DNA from: Clostridiales bacterium CHKCI001
GTDB lineage: Bacteria; Bacillota; Clostridia; Lachnospirales; Lachnospiraceae
Assembly (NCBI GenBank): GCA_900045905.1
Contig: FCNS01000012.1
Coordinates: 186,001 to 250,000 of the forward strand
Reading direction: 5' to 3'
DNA: 64,000 nt
In this document: piece by piece, positions 43,024-52,141 of the stretch
Position numbering within the stretch: the first letter of the stretch is position 1
Layout: every line of letters starts with the position of its first letter
The notes under the pieces: model-generated
Told to the model about the DNA's origin: nothing
Seen by the model: only the letters and a program-made list of their open reading frames with translations
The model's database searches: none
Made by a program: the position numbers and the translations under genes

Positions 43024-43773
43024 ATGCGTAAAAAGATTATTGCAGGTAATTGGAAGATGAATATGACACCTTCCAAAGCAGTTGATTTAGTAAATGAATT
43101 AAAGCCATTAGTAGTAAATGATGAAGTGGATGTTGTATTCTGCGTTCCAGCAATTGATATTATTCCAGTAATGGAAGCTGCAAAAGGTACAAATATTCAA
43201 GTTGGTGCTGAAAATATGTACTTTGAAGATAAGGGTGCATATACTGGCGAAATTTCTCCAGAAATGTTAGTAGATGCAGGTGTTAAATATGTTATTATTG
43301 GACATTCTGAGAGAAGAGAATATTTTGCAGAGACAGATGAAACAGTGAATAAGAAGATTTTAAAAGCATTTGAATATGGTATTACTCCAATCATTTGCTG
43401 TGGAGAGTCTTTGACACAGAGAGAACAGGGTATTACCATTGACTGGATTCGTCAGCAAATTAAGATTGCATTCCAAAATGTAACAGCAGAGCAGGCAGCA
43501 ACAGCAGTAATTGCTTATGAGCCAATTTGGGCAATTGGAACAGGAAAAGTTGCTACAACAGAACAGGCACAGGAAGTTTGCAGTGCAATTCGTGCTTGTA
43601 TTGCTGAAATTTATGATGAAGCAACAGCAGCAGCTATCCGAATTCAGTATGGTGGAAGTGTTAGTGCAGCAAGTGCTCCAGAGTTATTTGCACAGGCAGA
43701 TATCGATGGCGGCTTAGTTGGTGGTGCTTCCTTAAAGCCAGATTTTGGAAAAATTGTAAACTATAATAAATAA
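43024..43773 (+). CDS. tpiA: Triosephosphate isomerase
   Basis: A 249-aa TIM barrel: [11 protein letters not shown] (catalytic Asn and Lys at 11 and 13), GHSERREYF (His at about 96), the catalytic Glu loop [15 protein letters not shown] (about 166-180), QYGGSVSAA and GGLVGGASL. It interconverts dihydroxyacetone phosphate and glyceraldehyde 3-phosphate. A frame from 42946 runs through the repeat array; AAGAGGTAG before the ATG at 43024 and the canonical N-terminus decide the start. Confidence 0.98.
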   Translation: MRKKIIAGNWKMNMTPSKAVDLVNELKPLVVNDEVDVVFCVPAIDIIPVMEAAKGTNIQVGAENMYFEDKGAYTGEISPEMLVDAGVKYVIIGHSERREYFAETDETVNKKILKAFEYGITPIICCGESLTQREQGITIDWIRQQIKIAFQNVTAEQAATAVIAYEPIWAIGTGKVATTEQAQEVCSAIRACIAEIYDEATAAAIRIQYGGSVSAASAPELFAQADIDGGLVGGASLKPDFGKIVNYNK

Positions 43774-43786
43774 TTGACTTTTTGGG

Positions 43787-43902
43787 GGACTGTTGCGCAA
43801 TTATTTTAGAGATTTTGCTGTATTGCTGTACTGTTTGCGAATTTTTCGTGATAAGTACAGATAATAGAGTGAAGCTTTGTATAGTTAGCAGCAGTCCTTT
43901 TT
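43787..43902 (+). terminator. Possible long-loop terminator or attenuator between tpiA and gpmI
   Basis: GGACTGTTGC pairs with GCAGCAGTCC (one G-T pair) across a 91-nt loop and is followed by TTTTT. Alternative local stems exist inside the loop. Confidence 0.45.
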
Positions 43903-43946
43903 AGTTAAAGATTATCTGTAGAAGTACAGATTTTGGAGGAACGATT

Positions 43947-45488
43947 ATGAGTAAGAAACCTACAGTTTTAATGATTTTAGACGGTTATGGATTAAGCGAT
44001 GAAATCAAGGGAAATGCAGTTGCAGAGGCAAATACACCTGTAATGGATCAATTAAAGGCAGAATATCCATTTGTGAAAGGATATGCAAGTGGTATGGCAG
44101 TTGGTCTTCCAGACGGTCAGATGGGTAATTCTGAGGTTGGTCATCTCAATATGGGAGCAGGAAGAATCGTTTATCAGGAGCTGACAAGAATCACAAAGGA
44201 AATTCAAGATGGAGTTTTCTTTGAAAATGAAGCGTTTAAAGCAGCAGTAGATAACTGTAAGAAAAACGATTCTGCATTGCATTTATACGGTCTTGTATCA
44301 GATGGCGGAGTTCATAGCCATAACACACATATCTATGCATTATTAGAATTAGCAAAGCGAGCAGGACTCACGAAGGTATTTGTTCATTGCTTTTTGGATG
44401 GACGTGATACGCCACCTGCTTCTGGTAAAGGATATGTAGAAGAATTAATGGATAAATGCAAAGAAATCGGTGTTGGTCAGGTAGCTTCCGTTATGGGACG
44501 TTACTATGCAATGGACAGAGATAACCGTTGGGATCGAATTGAGTTAGCGTATCGTGCACTTCGTTATGGAGAAGGAAAAACTGCTGCATGTGGTGCATGT
44601 GCAATTCAGAATTCTTATGACGAAGGAAAGACCGATGAATTTGTGATTCCTACTGTAGTAGTAGGAGAAGATGGAAAGGCAGTTGGTCCAATTCAAGATA
44701 AAGATTCCATTATTTTCTTTAATTTCCGTCCAGATCGTGCGAGAGAAATGACACATGTATTCTGTGATAATGAATTTACTGGTTTTGACAGAGGAAGTAA
44801 ACCAGATGTCGTATATGTATGCTTTACTGATTATGATGCAACCATTCCAAATAAATTAGTTGCGTTCCATAAAGTTGAAATCACGAATACATTTGGTGAA
44901 TTTTTAGCGGCAAATGGATTGAAACAGGCACGTATTGCAGAAACAGAAAAGTATGCTCATGTAACCTTCTTCTTTAATGGTGGTGTAGAGCAGCCAAATG
45001 AAGGTGAAGATAGAATTCTGGTTAATTCTCCTAAAGTAGCAACTTATGATTTACAGCCAGAAATGAGCGCATTTACTGTTGCAGATAAATTAGTAGAAGC
45101 AATTAAATCTCAAAAGTATGATGTAATTATTATTAACTTTGCAAATCCAGATATGGTAGGTCACACAGGTGTGGAGGCTGCTGCAATTAAGGCAATTGAA
45201 GCGGTAGATCAATGTGTAGGAAAGGCAGTAGAAGCAATTAAAGAAGTGAATGGACAGATGTTTATTTGTGCCGATCATGGAAATGCAGAACAGTTAATTG
45301 ACGAAGAAACTGGAGCTCCATTTACTGCACATACAACCAACCCAGTGCCATTTTTACTGGTAAATGCAGATCCTTCTTATAAATTAAGAGATGGTGGATG
45401 CCTTGCTGATATTGCACCTACTTTAATTGAATTAATGGGCTTACAGCAACCAAAAGAGATGACTGGAAAGAGTTTGTTGATAAAATAA
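43947..45488 (+). CDS. gpmI: Phosphoglycerate mutase, cofactor-independent
   Basis: A 513-aa iPGM: LMILDGYGLSDEIKGNAV (metal Asp at about 11), PDGQMGNSEVGHLNMGAGR with the catalytic Ser (about 62), HCFLDGRDTPP, NFRPDRAREM, and the C-terminal metal motifs NFANPDMVGHTG and CADHGNAEQ. It converts 3- to 2-phosphoglycerate without 2,3-bisphosphoglycerate but needs Mn2+. It is last in the glycolytic run; no enolase gene follows. Confidence 0.98.
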   Translation: MSKKPTVLMILDGYGLSDEIKGNAVAEANTPVMDQLKAEYPFVKGYASGMAVGLPDGQMGNSEVGHLNMGAGRIVYQELTRITKEIQDGVFFENEAFKAAVDNCKKNDSALHLYGLVSDGGVHSHNTHIYALLELAKRAGLTKVFVHCFLDGRDTPPASGKGYVEELMDKCKEIGVGQVASVMGRYYAMDRDNRWDRIELAYRALRYGEGKTAACGACAIQNSYDEGKTDEFVIPTVVVGEDGKAVGPIQDKDSIIFFNFRPDRAREMTHVFCDNEFTGFDRGSKPDVVYVCFTDYDATIPNKLVAFHKVEITNTFGEFLAANGLKQARIAETEKYAHVTFFFNGGVEQPNEGEDRILVNSPKVATYDLQPEMSAFTVADKLVEAIKSQKYDVIIINFANPDMVGHTGVEAAAIKAIEAVDQCVGKAVEAIKEVNGQMFICADHGNAEQLIDEETGAPFTAHTTNPVPFLLVNADPSYKLRDGGCLADIAPTLIELMGLQQPKEMTGKSLLIK

Positions 45489-45815
45489 TGGCAAGAAGGG
45501 CGTCCTTATCAAAAAGGTCGCCCATGTTGCTATCTATAAACGATTAAGTTCAGGCGGTATTTTTGGAAAATTTTGGAAAACAGTGAAAGAAATTTTTCAG
45601 AAATAATTCAATTTCAATCAAAATCACTCAGAAAATTTTGTGGAAAGTGACTTGAATCTAAAATAAGTAAGACGAAAATTACATAGGTTACATGAGAAGT
45701 AATATAATTGTAAAAAATGCGGATTCACAGTATATGCTAAAAGATACTTCATTTAATTAGAAATATTTGTATAATATAGCTATAAATTTTAATACTTTAT
45801 CTTGATAAAGTAAAT
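45489..45815. other. Intergenic region with one GC-rich hairpin
   Basis: GGGCG-CCTT / AAGG-CGCCC (45498-45523) ten bases after gpmI could end transcription, but it lacks a T run. The rest is AT-rich with several GAAAATTTT pieces and no ORF. Confidence 0.5.
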
Positions 45816-45844
45816 TTGACAAAAAAATGTCGATATGATATACA
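45816..45844 (+). promoter_or_regulatory. Promoter of the HPr-like/LytTR unit
   Basis: TTGACA (45816-45821), 17-bp spacer, TATACA (45839-45844). The leader has a possible stem ATCAGT (45850-45855) with ACTGAT (about 45886-45891) and GCCA/TGGC inside it. Confidence 0.78.
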
Positions 45845-45929
45845 TAAACTATCAGTTAGCCAAGTGGCACTGAAGATACCTATTGACTGATGTTTCTAAA
45901 GCATCCATCAACAAAGAGGAGTGTTAATT

Positions 45930-46157
45930 ATGATGTATCAAAGAAATATTCGTTTATCTCAGGAATCTGTAGGAGAATTTGTAAATGCCGCTAGTAAATG
46001 TGAATTTGATATTGATGTCTGTTATGGACGCATTACTGTAGATGCAAAGTCTATTATGGGCGTTTTTAGTTTGGATTTGAGTCATTGTCTGACTGTAAAA
46101 TATCAAGGACAAGATGATAATTTTGAATGTGTATTGAACCGCTATGAGGTTGCATAA
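45930..46157 (+). CDS. HPr-like protein lacking the phosphohistidine loop
   Basis: A 75-aa protein that follows the HPr fold: strand IRLS, helix ESVGEFVNAASK, strand FDIDVCYG, then VDAKSIMGVFSLDL, which matches the regulatory Ser46 region of HPr (Ser at about 41), and LTVKYQGQDDN. The GLHARPA loop with the PTS-phosphorylated His15 is missing; the sequence runs from strand 1 into helix 1 (RLSQESVGEF). It cannot serve as a normal PTS carrier. It could be Crh-like, acting through Ser phosphorylation, or have another role. The third helix is also shortened. It is followed 30 bases later by a LytTR response regulator. Confidence 0.72.
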   Translation: MMYQRNIRLSQESVGEFVNAASKCEFDIDVCYGRITVDAKSIMGVFSLDLSHCLTVKYQGQDDNFECVLNRYEVA

Positions 46158-46187
46158 TGAATACAAATCAAAATATATTAGGATACA

Positions 46188-46976
46188 ATGTATACTTATA
46201 AAATAGGTATTTGCGATGATGAACCGATTTTTTGTGAAAGTTTAAAAAAGCTTTTAACTACATATCAGATGGAAAGCAAAAATCAATTAGGAGTTCGGAT
46301 CTTTCATCGTGGTGAAGAATTAATAGACAGTTTTCATGATGGAAAATGTCCATATGATATATTAATGTTAGATGTTGATGTACCCGACGGTATGAATGGA
46401 GTACAGACAGCAGAGAAAATAAGAGAACAAAATCCAGATGTAATTATTATTTTTATTACAAATTATGAAAAGTATGCTTTAGATGCTTATCGAGTTGATG
46501 CGATTGATTATCTGGTAAAACCAGTACAATTAGAACAGTTGCGCAGAGTTATGGCAAAGGCAATTATTCAAGTAGACTATGTATTAGACTATCAGAAGTC
46601 AGCAAATCGCTATCTTCCTATTATTGTGGATTATGATAAGGTTAATGTGGAAATTTCTAAAATTCTCTATATTGAGAAACGTCGGAATCAAAGCTTGATT
46701 CATACAGAAGATGGAGATTATTCTTGTTATGAAACGTTATCTCAACTATATGAAAAGCTAGATAATAACAAATTTATGTATGTACATCAGGGATTTATTG
46801 TTCAATTTCCAAAGATAAAAGAAATTGGGAAAAATAGTGTCTGCTTCTCAGGTCATATTAGAGTTCCTGTGAGTAGAAAATACCAAAAAGAAGTTCAAGA
46901 AAGATTTCAGGATCGTTTATATCGATTGAGAGAGCAGATGCTGAAAAAAGAAGCTACAGTACCGAAAAAGAGATAA
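46188..46976 (+). CDS. LytTR-family response regulator
   Basis: A 262-aa protein. The receiver domain (1-125) has the acidic pair in IGICDDEPIF (about 8-10), the phospho-acceptor Asp in ILMLDVDVPDG (about 58-63), Thr replaced by Ile-Thr in IIFITNY and Lys in YLVKPV (about 107). The LytTR DNA-binding domain covers about 145-240 (ISKILYIEKRRNQSLIHTEDG ... FMYVHQGFIVQFPKI). No histidine kinase gene is visible. It shares the promoter at 45816 with the HPr-like gene. Confidence 0.9.
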   Translation: MYTYKIGICDDEPIFCESLKKLLTTYQMESKNQLGVRIFHRGEELIDSFHDGKCPYDILMLDVDVPDGMNGVQTAEKIREQNPDVIIIFITNYEKYALDAYRVDAIDYLVKPVQLEQLRRVMAKAIIQVDYVLDYQKSANRYLPIIVDYDKVNVEISKILYIEKRRNQSLIHTEDGDYSCYETLSQLYEKLDNNKFMYVHQGFIVQFPKIKEIGKNSVCFSGHIRVPVSRKYQKEVQERFQDRLYRLREQMLKKEATVPKKR

Positions 46977-46982
46977 GAGTGG

Positions 46983-47036
46983 CTGTCAGACAGTGATTGT
47001 AAAATAACTAACATCATTGTCTGGCAGTTTTCTTTT
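46983..47036 (+). terminator. Terminator of the HPr-like/LytTR unit
   Basis: CTGTCAGACA / TGTCTGGCAG with one G-T pair and a 25-nt loop, then TTTTCTTTT. Confidence 0.82.
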
Positions 47037-47155
47037 GTTTTATTGTGAGAGAAAGAAAGATCCAAGAAAAATTTTCTTTCTTTACAAATAAATAGATGAA
47101 TTAGAATTATTTATAGGGGATATTTAATCAAATGTAGCGTATATTTTTCTAGACA

Positions 47156-47445
47156 ATGGGTTTAATATCTGATAAAATGAAGAAAGGTTCTAAAAACCGT
47201 AGCAAACAGCGTGTTAAAGTAGCGTTCATCCATGAAACGACTGCAAATCAGAGAAAAGACTTTTTACACAAAGCCATTGCTCGTGATCGAAACAACAAGG
47301 TGAATGACTATATGAGTAAGGCTGCACGCAAATTGATTGATTACTGCATTGCCTAAATCATTCAGGTGGAAACGGAACGATCAAACTTCTTAAATGGGGC
47401 TAAAAGCCCTTAAATCTACCTTTAGGTGGATGGGAGTTCATAAAA
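47156..47445 (+). pseudogene. TnpB relic of a second IS605-type element
   Basis: The frame 47156-47356 reads KKGSKNRSKQRVKVAFIH, then TTANQRKDFLHK, then RNNKVNDYMSKAARKLIDYC, a good match to the helical stretch between the first and second RuvC motifs of TnpB, then stops. Neither the first Asp motif, the VGYN/EDL region nor the zinc ribbon is present. A small hairpin ATCTACC / GGTGGAT (47414-47431) followed by GGGAGTTCATAA resembles an IS605 right end. It is of another TnpB subgroup than the copy at 10142. Confidence 0.6.
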
Positions 47446-47479
47446 TAAATCGATTGTTGATGAAGAAAGGATGATAAAA

Positions 47480-48004
47480 ATGGAAAAGAAAAACCCAATC
47501 GTAACAATGGAAATGATGAATGGAGATGTTGTAAAACTAGAGCTTTATCCTGAAGTAGCTCCAAACACAGTGAATAACTTTATTAGTCTAATAAAGAAAA
47601 ACTTTTATGACGGAGTTATATTTCATCGTGTAATTGCTGGATTTATGATTCAGGGTGGTGATCCGAATGGAACAGGAACAGGTGGACCAGGATATTCCAT
47701 TAAAGGTGAATTTTCTCAGAATGGATTTCAAAATAATCTATCACATACTCCTGGGGTGATTTCTATGGCGCGTACGATGCAGCCAAATTCTGCGGGCAGT
47801 CAGTTCTTTATTATGCATAAAGCATCCCCTCATTTAGATGGTGCATATGCGGCATTTGGCAAAGTAATTGAGGGAATGAATGTTATCAATAAGATTGCAG
47901 AAGTTCGTACGGATTTCCGTGATTGTCCTATGGAAGAGCAGAAGATGAAAAAAGTAACAGTAGAAACATTTGGAGTTGAATATCCAGAACCAGAAAAGTG
48001 CTAA
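47480..48004 (+). CDS. ppiB: Cyclophilin-type peptidyl-prolyl isomerase
   Basis: A 174-aa cyclophilin: FYDGVIFHRVIAGFMIQGGDP (catalytic Arg in FHRV), GYSIKGEF, GVISMARTMQPNSAGSQFFI and HLDGAYAAFGKV. It speeds proline cis-trans isomerisation in the cytoplasm. GAAAGG at 47465-47470 touches the ATG at 47471 and is properly spaced only for 47480. A terminator follows. Confidence 0.94.
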   Translation: MEKKNPIVTMEMMNGDVVKLELYPEVAPNTVNNFISLIKKNFYDGVIFHRVIAGFMIQGGDPNGTGTGGPGYSIKGEFSQNGFQNNLSHTPGVISMARTMQPNSAGSQFFIMHKASPHLDGAYAAFGKVIEGMNVINKIAEVRTDFRDCPMEEQKMKKVTVETFGVEYPEPEKC

Positions 48005-48013
48005 GTAAAATAA

Positions 48014-48072
48014 AAAGGCTATTGCAAAATACTGTATTGATTATAAGATGATAGTAAGCTGCAATAGCCTTT
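48014..48072. terminator. Terminator between ppiB and the convergent plsC
   Basis: AAAGGCTATTGCA / TGCAATAGCCTTT with a long loop; A and T runs flank it, so it may serve both strands. Confidence 0.75.
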
Positions 48073-48093
48073 GGTTATTGTTGGATTATCAAT

Positions 48094-48825
48094 CTAAAAA
48101 TCATTTTTTAGCATATGTTCGATTATATGTTGTGTGTACGCACCTGCAAATTTACGGTCTTCTTTGCTCAATTCTTTGAGATAAATTGGGCGGCCAAATT
48201 CTACAAAAACATGTTGTGGACGAATCTTAGGGAATTGTTTTTCAAAAACGTTGATGGTTCCTCTCATTGCAACTGGAATAATAGGGCATCCTGTTTTTTC
48301 TGCCATTTTTAAACTACCTTCTTTAAATGGAAGCAGTTGCGTTTCATCTTCATTTTTATTGCGTGTTCCTTCTGGGAAAATCCAAATAGAAACGCCTTGT
48401 TTAATATAGTCAATTCCTTGAAGAATGGTTTTCATTCCTTCTTTTAAATTATCCCTGTCTAGGAAAAGGCAATATAATTTTCTCATCCAGTTACTTAAAA
48501 GAGGAGCTTTTTCCATTTCTTTCTTAGCAACAAATCCTGTTAATCCCACAATATTTGTATAACCGATTAAGATATCAAAATAACTGCGATGATTACCTAC
48601 ATAGAGAACAGGTTGATCCATCGGAATATTTTCTTTGCCTTTGATTGTAAGTTTTACGCCAGCTACCCAAAGAATTAAGCGAAAGGCAGTTTGAACCATA
48701 GTAAGTGAAATATGATCCTTTAATGGACGATTAAATTTGCCAATAATCCAGAGGATAATCTCTGGTATAATGCCAATCACAAGATATAAAACAACAATTA
48801 ATACAACAATAATGAAACGAATCAT
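48094..48825 (-). CDS. plsC: 1-acyl-sn-glycerol-3-phosphate acyltransferase
   Basis: A 243-aa membrane-bound acyltransferase with an N-terminal helix (IIVVLIVVLYLVIGII), the catalytic NHRSYFD (NHx4D, about 78-84), the substrate motif FPEGTRNKNED (about 150) and the VPVAMRGT-like segment IIPVAMRGTI. It makes phosphatidic acid from lysophosphatidate. Its ATG overlaps the malQ stop by four bases, so the two are translationally coupled. Confidence 0.92.
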   Translation of the reverse strand: MIRFIIVVLIVVLYLVIGIIPEIILWIIGKFNRPLKDHISLTMVQTAFRLILWVAGVKLTIKGKENIPMDQPVLYVGNHRSYFDILIGYTNIVGLTGFVAKKEMEKAPLLSNWMRKLYCLFLDRDNLKEGMKTILQGIDYIKQGVSIWIFPEGTRNKNEDETQLLPFKEGSLKMAEKTGCPIIPVAMRGTINVFEKQFPKIRPQHVFVEFGRPIYLKELSKEDRKFAGAYTQHIIEHMLKNDF

Positions 48826-50465
48826 TGATTTGCCTCCGTTGAAACGACTTTCGCCTCTTCTTGTTTCTTTTTCTCTTCAATGTTTGCCTTTAAAGATTCT
48901 AATAAATCCATTGAAAAATCTTGAAGCGTGCCATCAATTTCTTCTTCTTTCTTTGGAACGATCGCTCCACGTCCATATAATTCGGTCATAGATTTTAATT
49001 GTTTTGCCAAATCATCGCTTAAATGACTTGGACGGAAACGGAATCCCCAATTTCCAGAAGCAACGGATGGGGTATTCATACGACAGTCGTTGCCGAATCC
49101 AAGTGCGTCTTGAATTGGGAAGATACAATATTTGGCAATGCTGGACATAGCAGCACGAATCATATCCATATGAATGGCACGTGCATCTGTACTTAAATAA
49201 CGGCGAAGTCGATCTTGTTTTTCTGGATTTAAATCTTCAAAATACCAGCCAACAGTAGTTGCATTGTCATGTGTTCCAGTGTAGCAAATGCAGTTACTTG
49301 TGCTGAAATGATGAGGAAGTAAATCATTATCATCTAAATCAGCAAATGCAAATTGTAATACTTTCATACCTGGAAGATTGAAATCATCACGTAATTTCTC
49401 AACACCTGGTGTAATAATTCCAAGATCTTCTGCCCAAATTGGAAGGTCTTTACCGAAAACTTCCTGGATGCGATGGAATAAATCTGGTCCAGGACCTTTA
49501 CACCAACATCCGTTTAACGCAGTTGTCTCACCATAAGGAATCGCATAATATGCCTCAAAACCGCGGAAATGATCGATACGTAAGAAATCAACAAGGGCAA
49601 GTTGTCCCTGAATTCTCTTCATCCACCAGTCAAAATTAGTTTCCTTGTGGTATGCCCAGTCATATAAAGGATTGCCCCATAATTGTCCAGTTGCAGAAAA
49701 GTAATCTGGTGGTACTCCAGCAATGACAAGTGGATATCCTTTTGTGTCTAACAAAAATAATTTACGATTTGCCCACACATCAGCACTGTCCATGGAAACA
49801 AAAATTGGAATATCACCAATGATTTTGATTCCTTTGGAATGCGCATATTCTCGGAGCTGATTCCATTGACGGAAAAACAGAAATTGAATGAACTTATAAT
49901 AGGAAACGGAATCAGAAAGTTTTTCTGTCCATTTTTCCTTGATTTCTGGAGTAGGATCTCTTAAATCATCTTCCCAATCTAACCAGCAAACACCGCCATG
50001 TGCATCTTTTCCAGCCATAAATAAAGCATAATCATCTAACCATTCAGCCTCTTGTTTACAAAATGCTTCATATTCTGCTTCCAAAGCGATATTATAGTGC
50101 AGTAAAAAATGTTTGTGAGCAAGTTTCAGTAATTCTGTTTTTACTGGGATTACATAACCATAATCCACATGATCCAGATTAAAGTCAGGTACTTTGAAAA
50201 AGTCAGGACCAGCTAATAAGTGATCTTGAATTAATAACTCTGGACTGATTAGTAATGGTTGACCTGCAAATGCAGAAAAAGACTGATAAGGGGAATCACC
50301 GTAACCAGTCGGTCCTAGAGGAAGAATTTGCCAAAGCTTTTGTCCAGCTTTTTCTAAAAAGTCGATAAAATCATAGGCTCCTTTTCCAAAGTCGCCAATT
50401 CCGTAACGGGATGGAAAACTGGTTGGATGTGCCAGAATTCCAGAAAAACGTTCTTGTACTGCCAT
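48822..50465 (-). CDS. malQ: 4-alpha-glucanotransferase
   Basis: A 547-aa GH77 amylomaltase: HPTSFPSRYGIGDFGKGAY at the N-terminus, GDIPIFVSMDSADVWANR, VDFLRIDHFRGFEAYYAIP with the nucleophile Asp, IWAEDLGIITPGVEKLRD with the acid/base Glu, and TGTHDNATTVGWY with the third Asp. It disproportionates malto-oligosaccharides, in glycogen or maltodextrin metabolism. The C-terminus has an extra charged tail (IEEKKKQEEAKVV) of about 30 residues. It lies between pncB and plsC, without functional link. Confidence 0.95.
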   Translation of the reverse strand: MAVQERFSGILAHPTSFPSRYGIGDFGKGAYDFIDFLEKAGQKLWQILPLGPTGYGDSPYQSFSAFAGQPLLISPELLIQDHLLAGPDFFKVPDFNLDHVDYGYVIPVKTELLKLAHKHFLLHYNIALEAEYEAFCKQEAEWLDDYALFMAGKDAHGGVCWLDWEDDLRDPTPEIKEKWTEKLSDSVSYYKFIQFLFFRQWNQLREYAHSKGIKIIGDIPIFVSMDSADVWANRKLFLLDTKGYPLVIAGVPPDYFSATGQLWGNPLYDWAYHKETNFDWWMKRIQGQLALVDFLRIDHFRGFEAYYAIPYGETTALNGCWCKGPGPDLFHRIQEVFGKDLPIWAEDLGIITPGVEKLRDDFNLPGMKVLQFAFADLDDNDLLPHHFSTSNCICYTGTHDNATTVGWYFEDLNPEKQDRLRRYLSTDARAIHMDMIRAAMSSIAKYCIFPIQDALGFGNDCRMNTPSVASGNWGFRFRPSHLSDDLAKQLKSMTELYGRGAIVPKKEEEIDGTLQDFSMDLLESLKANIEEKKKQEEAKVVSTEANQ

Positions 50466-50476
50466 ATAAGAACCTC

Positions 50477-51931
50477 CTATTTCTTTTTTGTCATTTCATC
50501 TAACAGCCGATTTCTCAGCTGGTAAAGTTTGTCAGAAAGATCAATGTGAACTCTATGAGGGTTGATAAGACGGCGAGTTTCTGGCCATAGTGTTTCTAGT
50601 TCTTCTTTGCAATATGCTTGTATATCCATAACGGACGGACTTTGATAGACACATTGTCCATTAATGAAGACTGGAATAAGAAGCTCTTTTACTGTATAGG
50701 TATCTGCCTCTAAATAAGTTCGTTTCCATGTATCGATTGGATCAAAAAGAGTTAAAGGCTGAGAAGGATCTAAAACTTCATCAGCAAGACAGATGAGATC
50801 TGCAATAATTTTATTGTTCGTACGATTGTAAATACGATAAACCGTTTTATTTCCAGGGTTAGTTACTTTTTCTGTGTTCTCAGAGAGTTTAATTTTTGGA
50901 ATAAATCGTTTGGTTTCTAAATCTTGAATTGCTGCAAGTTTATAAACACCTCCAAATGCAGGACAGTCCTTAGATGTAATTAGGTTTGTACCTACTCCCC
51001 AAGAATTAATGGCAGCGCCTTGATTTTTTAAACTATTAATCAAATATTCATCTAAATCGCTTGATGCAGAAATGACTGCATCTGTAAATCCAGCATTATC
51101 TAGCATTTTTTTAGCTTCTTTTGATAAATAGGCAAGATCACCACTATCTAACCGAATTCCATAAAAAGTAAGAGGAATGCCAGCATTACGCATCTCCGTA
51201 AATACCTGGATGGCATGAGGAACTCCAGAACGCAGTGTATCATAGGTATCGACAAGTAAAATACATGCAGATGGATAAAGCTGCGCGTACGTGCGGAATG
51301 CAGAAAGTTCGTCTGGAAAACTCATAATCCAGCTATGTGCATGCGTTCCTTTTACTGGAACATCAAACATTTTTCCAGCCAGTACATTGGATGTTCCAAT
51401 GCATCCTGCAATCATCGCAGCTCTAGCACCATAAATACCGGCGTCAGGACCTTGTGCACGACGAAGGCCAAACTCCATAACACCATCGCCCTGTGCAGCA
51501 TGAACGATTCGAGCTGTTTTTGTAGCAATTAAGCTTTGGTGATTGATAATATTTAGAATTGCAGTTTCAACAAGCTGAGCTTCCATAATTGGAGCAATTA
51601 CTTTTACCATCGGTTCTTTTGGAAATATTACAGTGCCTTCGGGAATGGCATAAATATCACCAGTAAAATGATAGCTTCTTAAATAATCTAAAAACGATTC
51701 TGTAAATAGTCCCGTATTTCGTAAATATTCAATATCATCGTAATTAAAAGAAAGTTCTTTAATGTATTGAATAACCTGATCTAGTCCAGCACAGACTGCA
51801 AATCCATTATCGCAAGGATTTTTCCGGTAAAAGGCATCAAATACGACACGCTCATTATTGCCTTGCATAAAATATCCTTGCATCATTGTTAGTTCATAAA
51901 GATCAGTTAATAAAGTAAGATTTCTGCTCAT
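50477..51931 (-). CDS. pncB: Nicotinate phosphoribosyltransferase
   Basis: A 484-aa protein: LTDLYELTMMQGYFMQG at the N-terminus, FGLRRAQGPDAG, GTHAHSWIMSF (the conserved His), GIRLDSGDLAYLSKEAKK and the WGVGTNLITSKD phosphate loop. It makes nicotinate mononucleotide from nicotinic acid and PRPP in NAD salvage. It is transcribed leftward together with malQ (11 bases apart) and plsC. Confidence 0.96.
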   Translation of the reverse strand: MSRNLTLLTDLYELTMMQGYFMQGNNERVVFDAFYRKNPCDNGFAVCAGLDQVIQYIKELSFNYDDIEYLRNTGLFTESFLDYLRSYHFTGDIYAIPEGTVIFPKEPMVKVIAPIMEAQLVETAILNIINHQSLIATKTARIVHAAQGDGVMEFGLRRAQGPDAGIYGARAAMIAGCIGTSNVLAGKMFDVPVKGTHAHSWIMSFPDELSAFRTYAQLYPSACILLVDTYDTLRSGVPHAIQVFTEMRNAGIPLTFYGIRLDSGDLAYLSKEAKKMLDNAGFTDAVISASSDLDEYLINSLKNQGAAINSWGVGTNLITSKDCPAFGGVYKLAAIQDLETKRFIPKIKLSENTEKVTNPGNKTVYRIYNRTNNKIIADLICLADEVLDPSQPLTLFDPIDTWKRTYLEADTYTVKELLIPVFINGQCVYQSPSVMDIQAYCKEELETLWPETRRLINPHRVHIDLSDKLYQLRNRLLDEMTKKK

Positions 51932-52013
51932 AGTTTTGCCTCATAATTATCTGGAACGGAAAGTAAAGATAAAATTTGTCCGTTCACGTAATGGTTTTAT
52001 TATTGTGATATAC

Positions 52014-52043
52014 AAAAAGAGGCTCCAGTGGAGGTTCTTTTTG
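52014..52043. terminator. Hairpin with A and T flanks between pncB and the LiaF-like gene
   Basis: AAAAAGA-GCTCC / GGAG-TTCTTTTT, imperfect, about 100 bases after the minus-strand stop at 52142. It could end that gene's transcript on the minus strand. Confidence 0.5.
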
Positions 52044-52141
52044 TTTTGGATTATCAAGCATAGGTAATCCTAAAAAAGTACATATTTATTATAACATATA
52101 CTTGAGAATATGCAATCATTATGAATAAAATTTTGTTGTAT

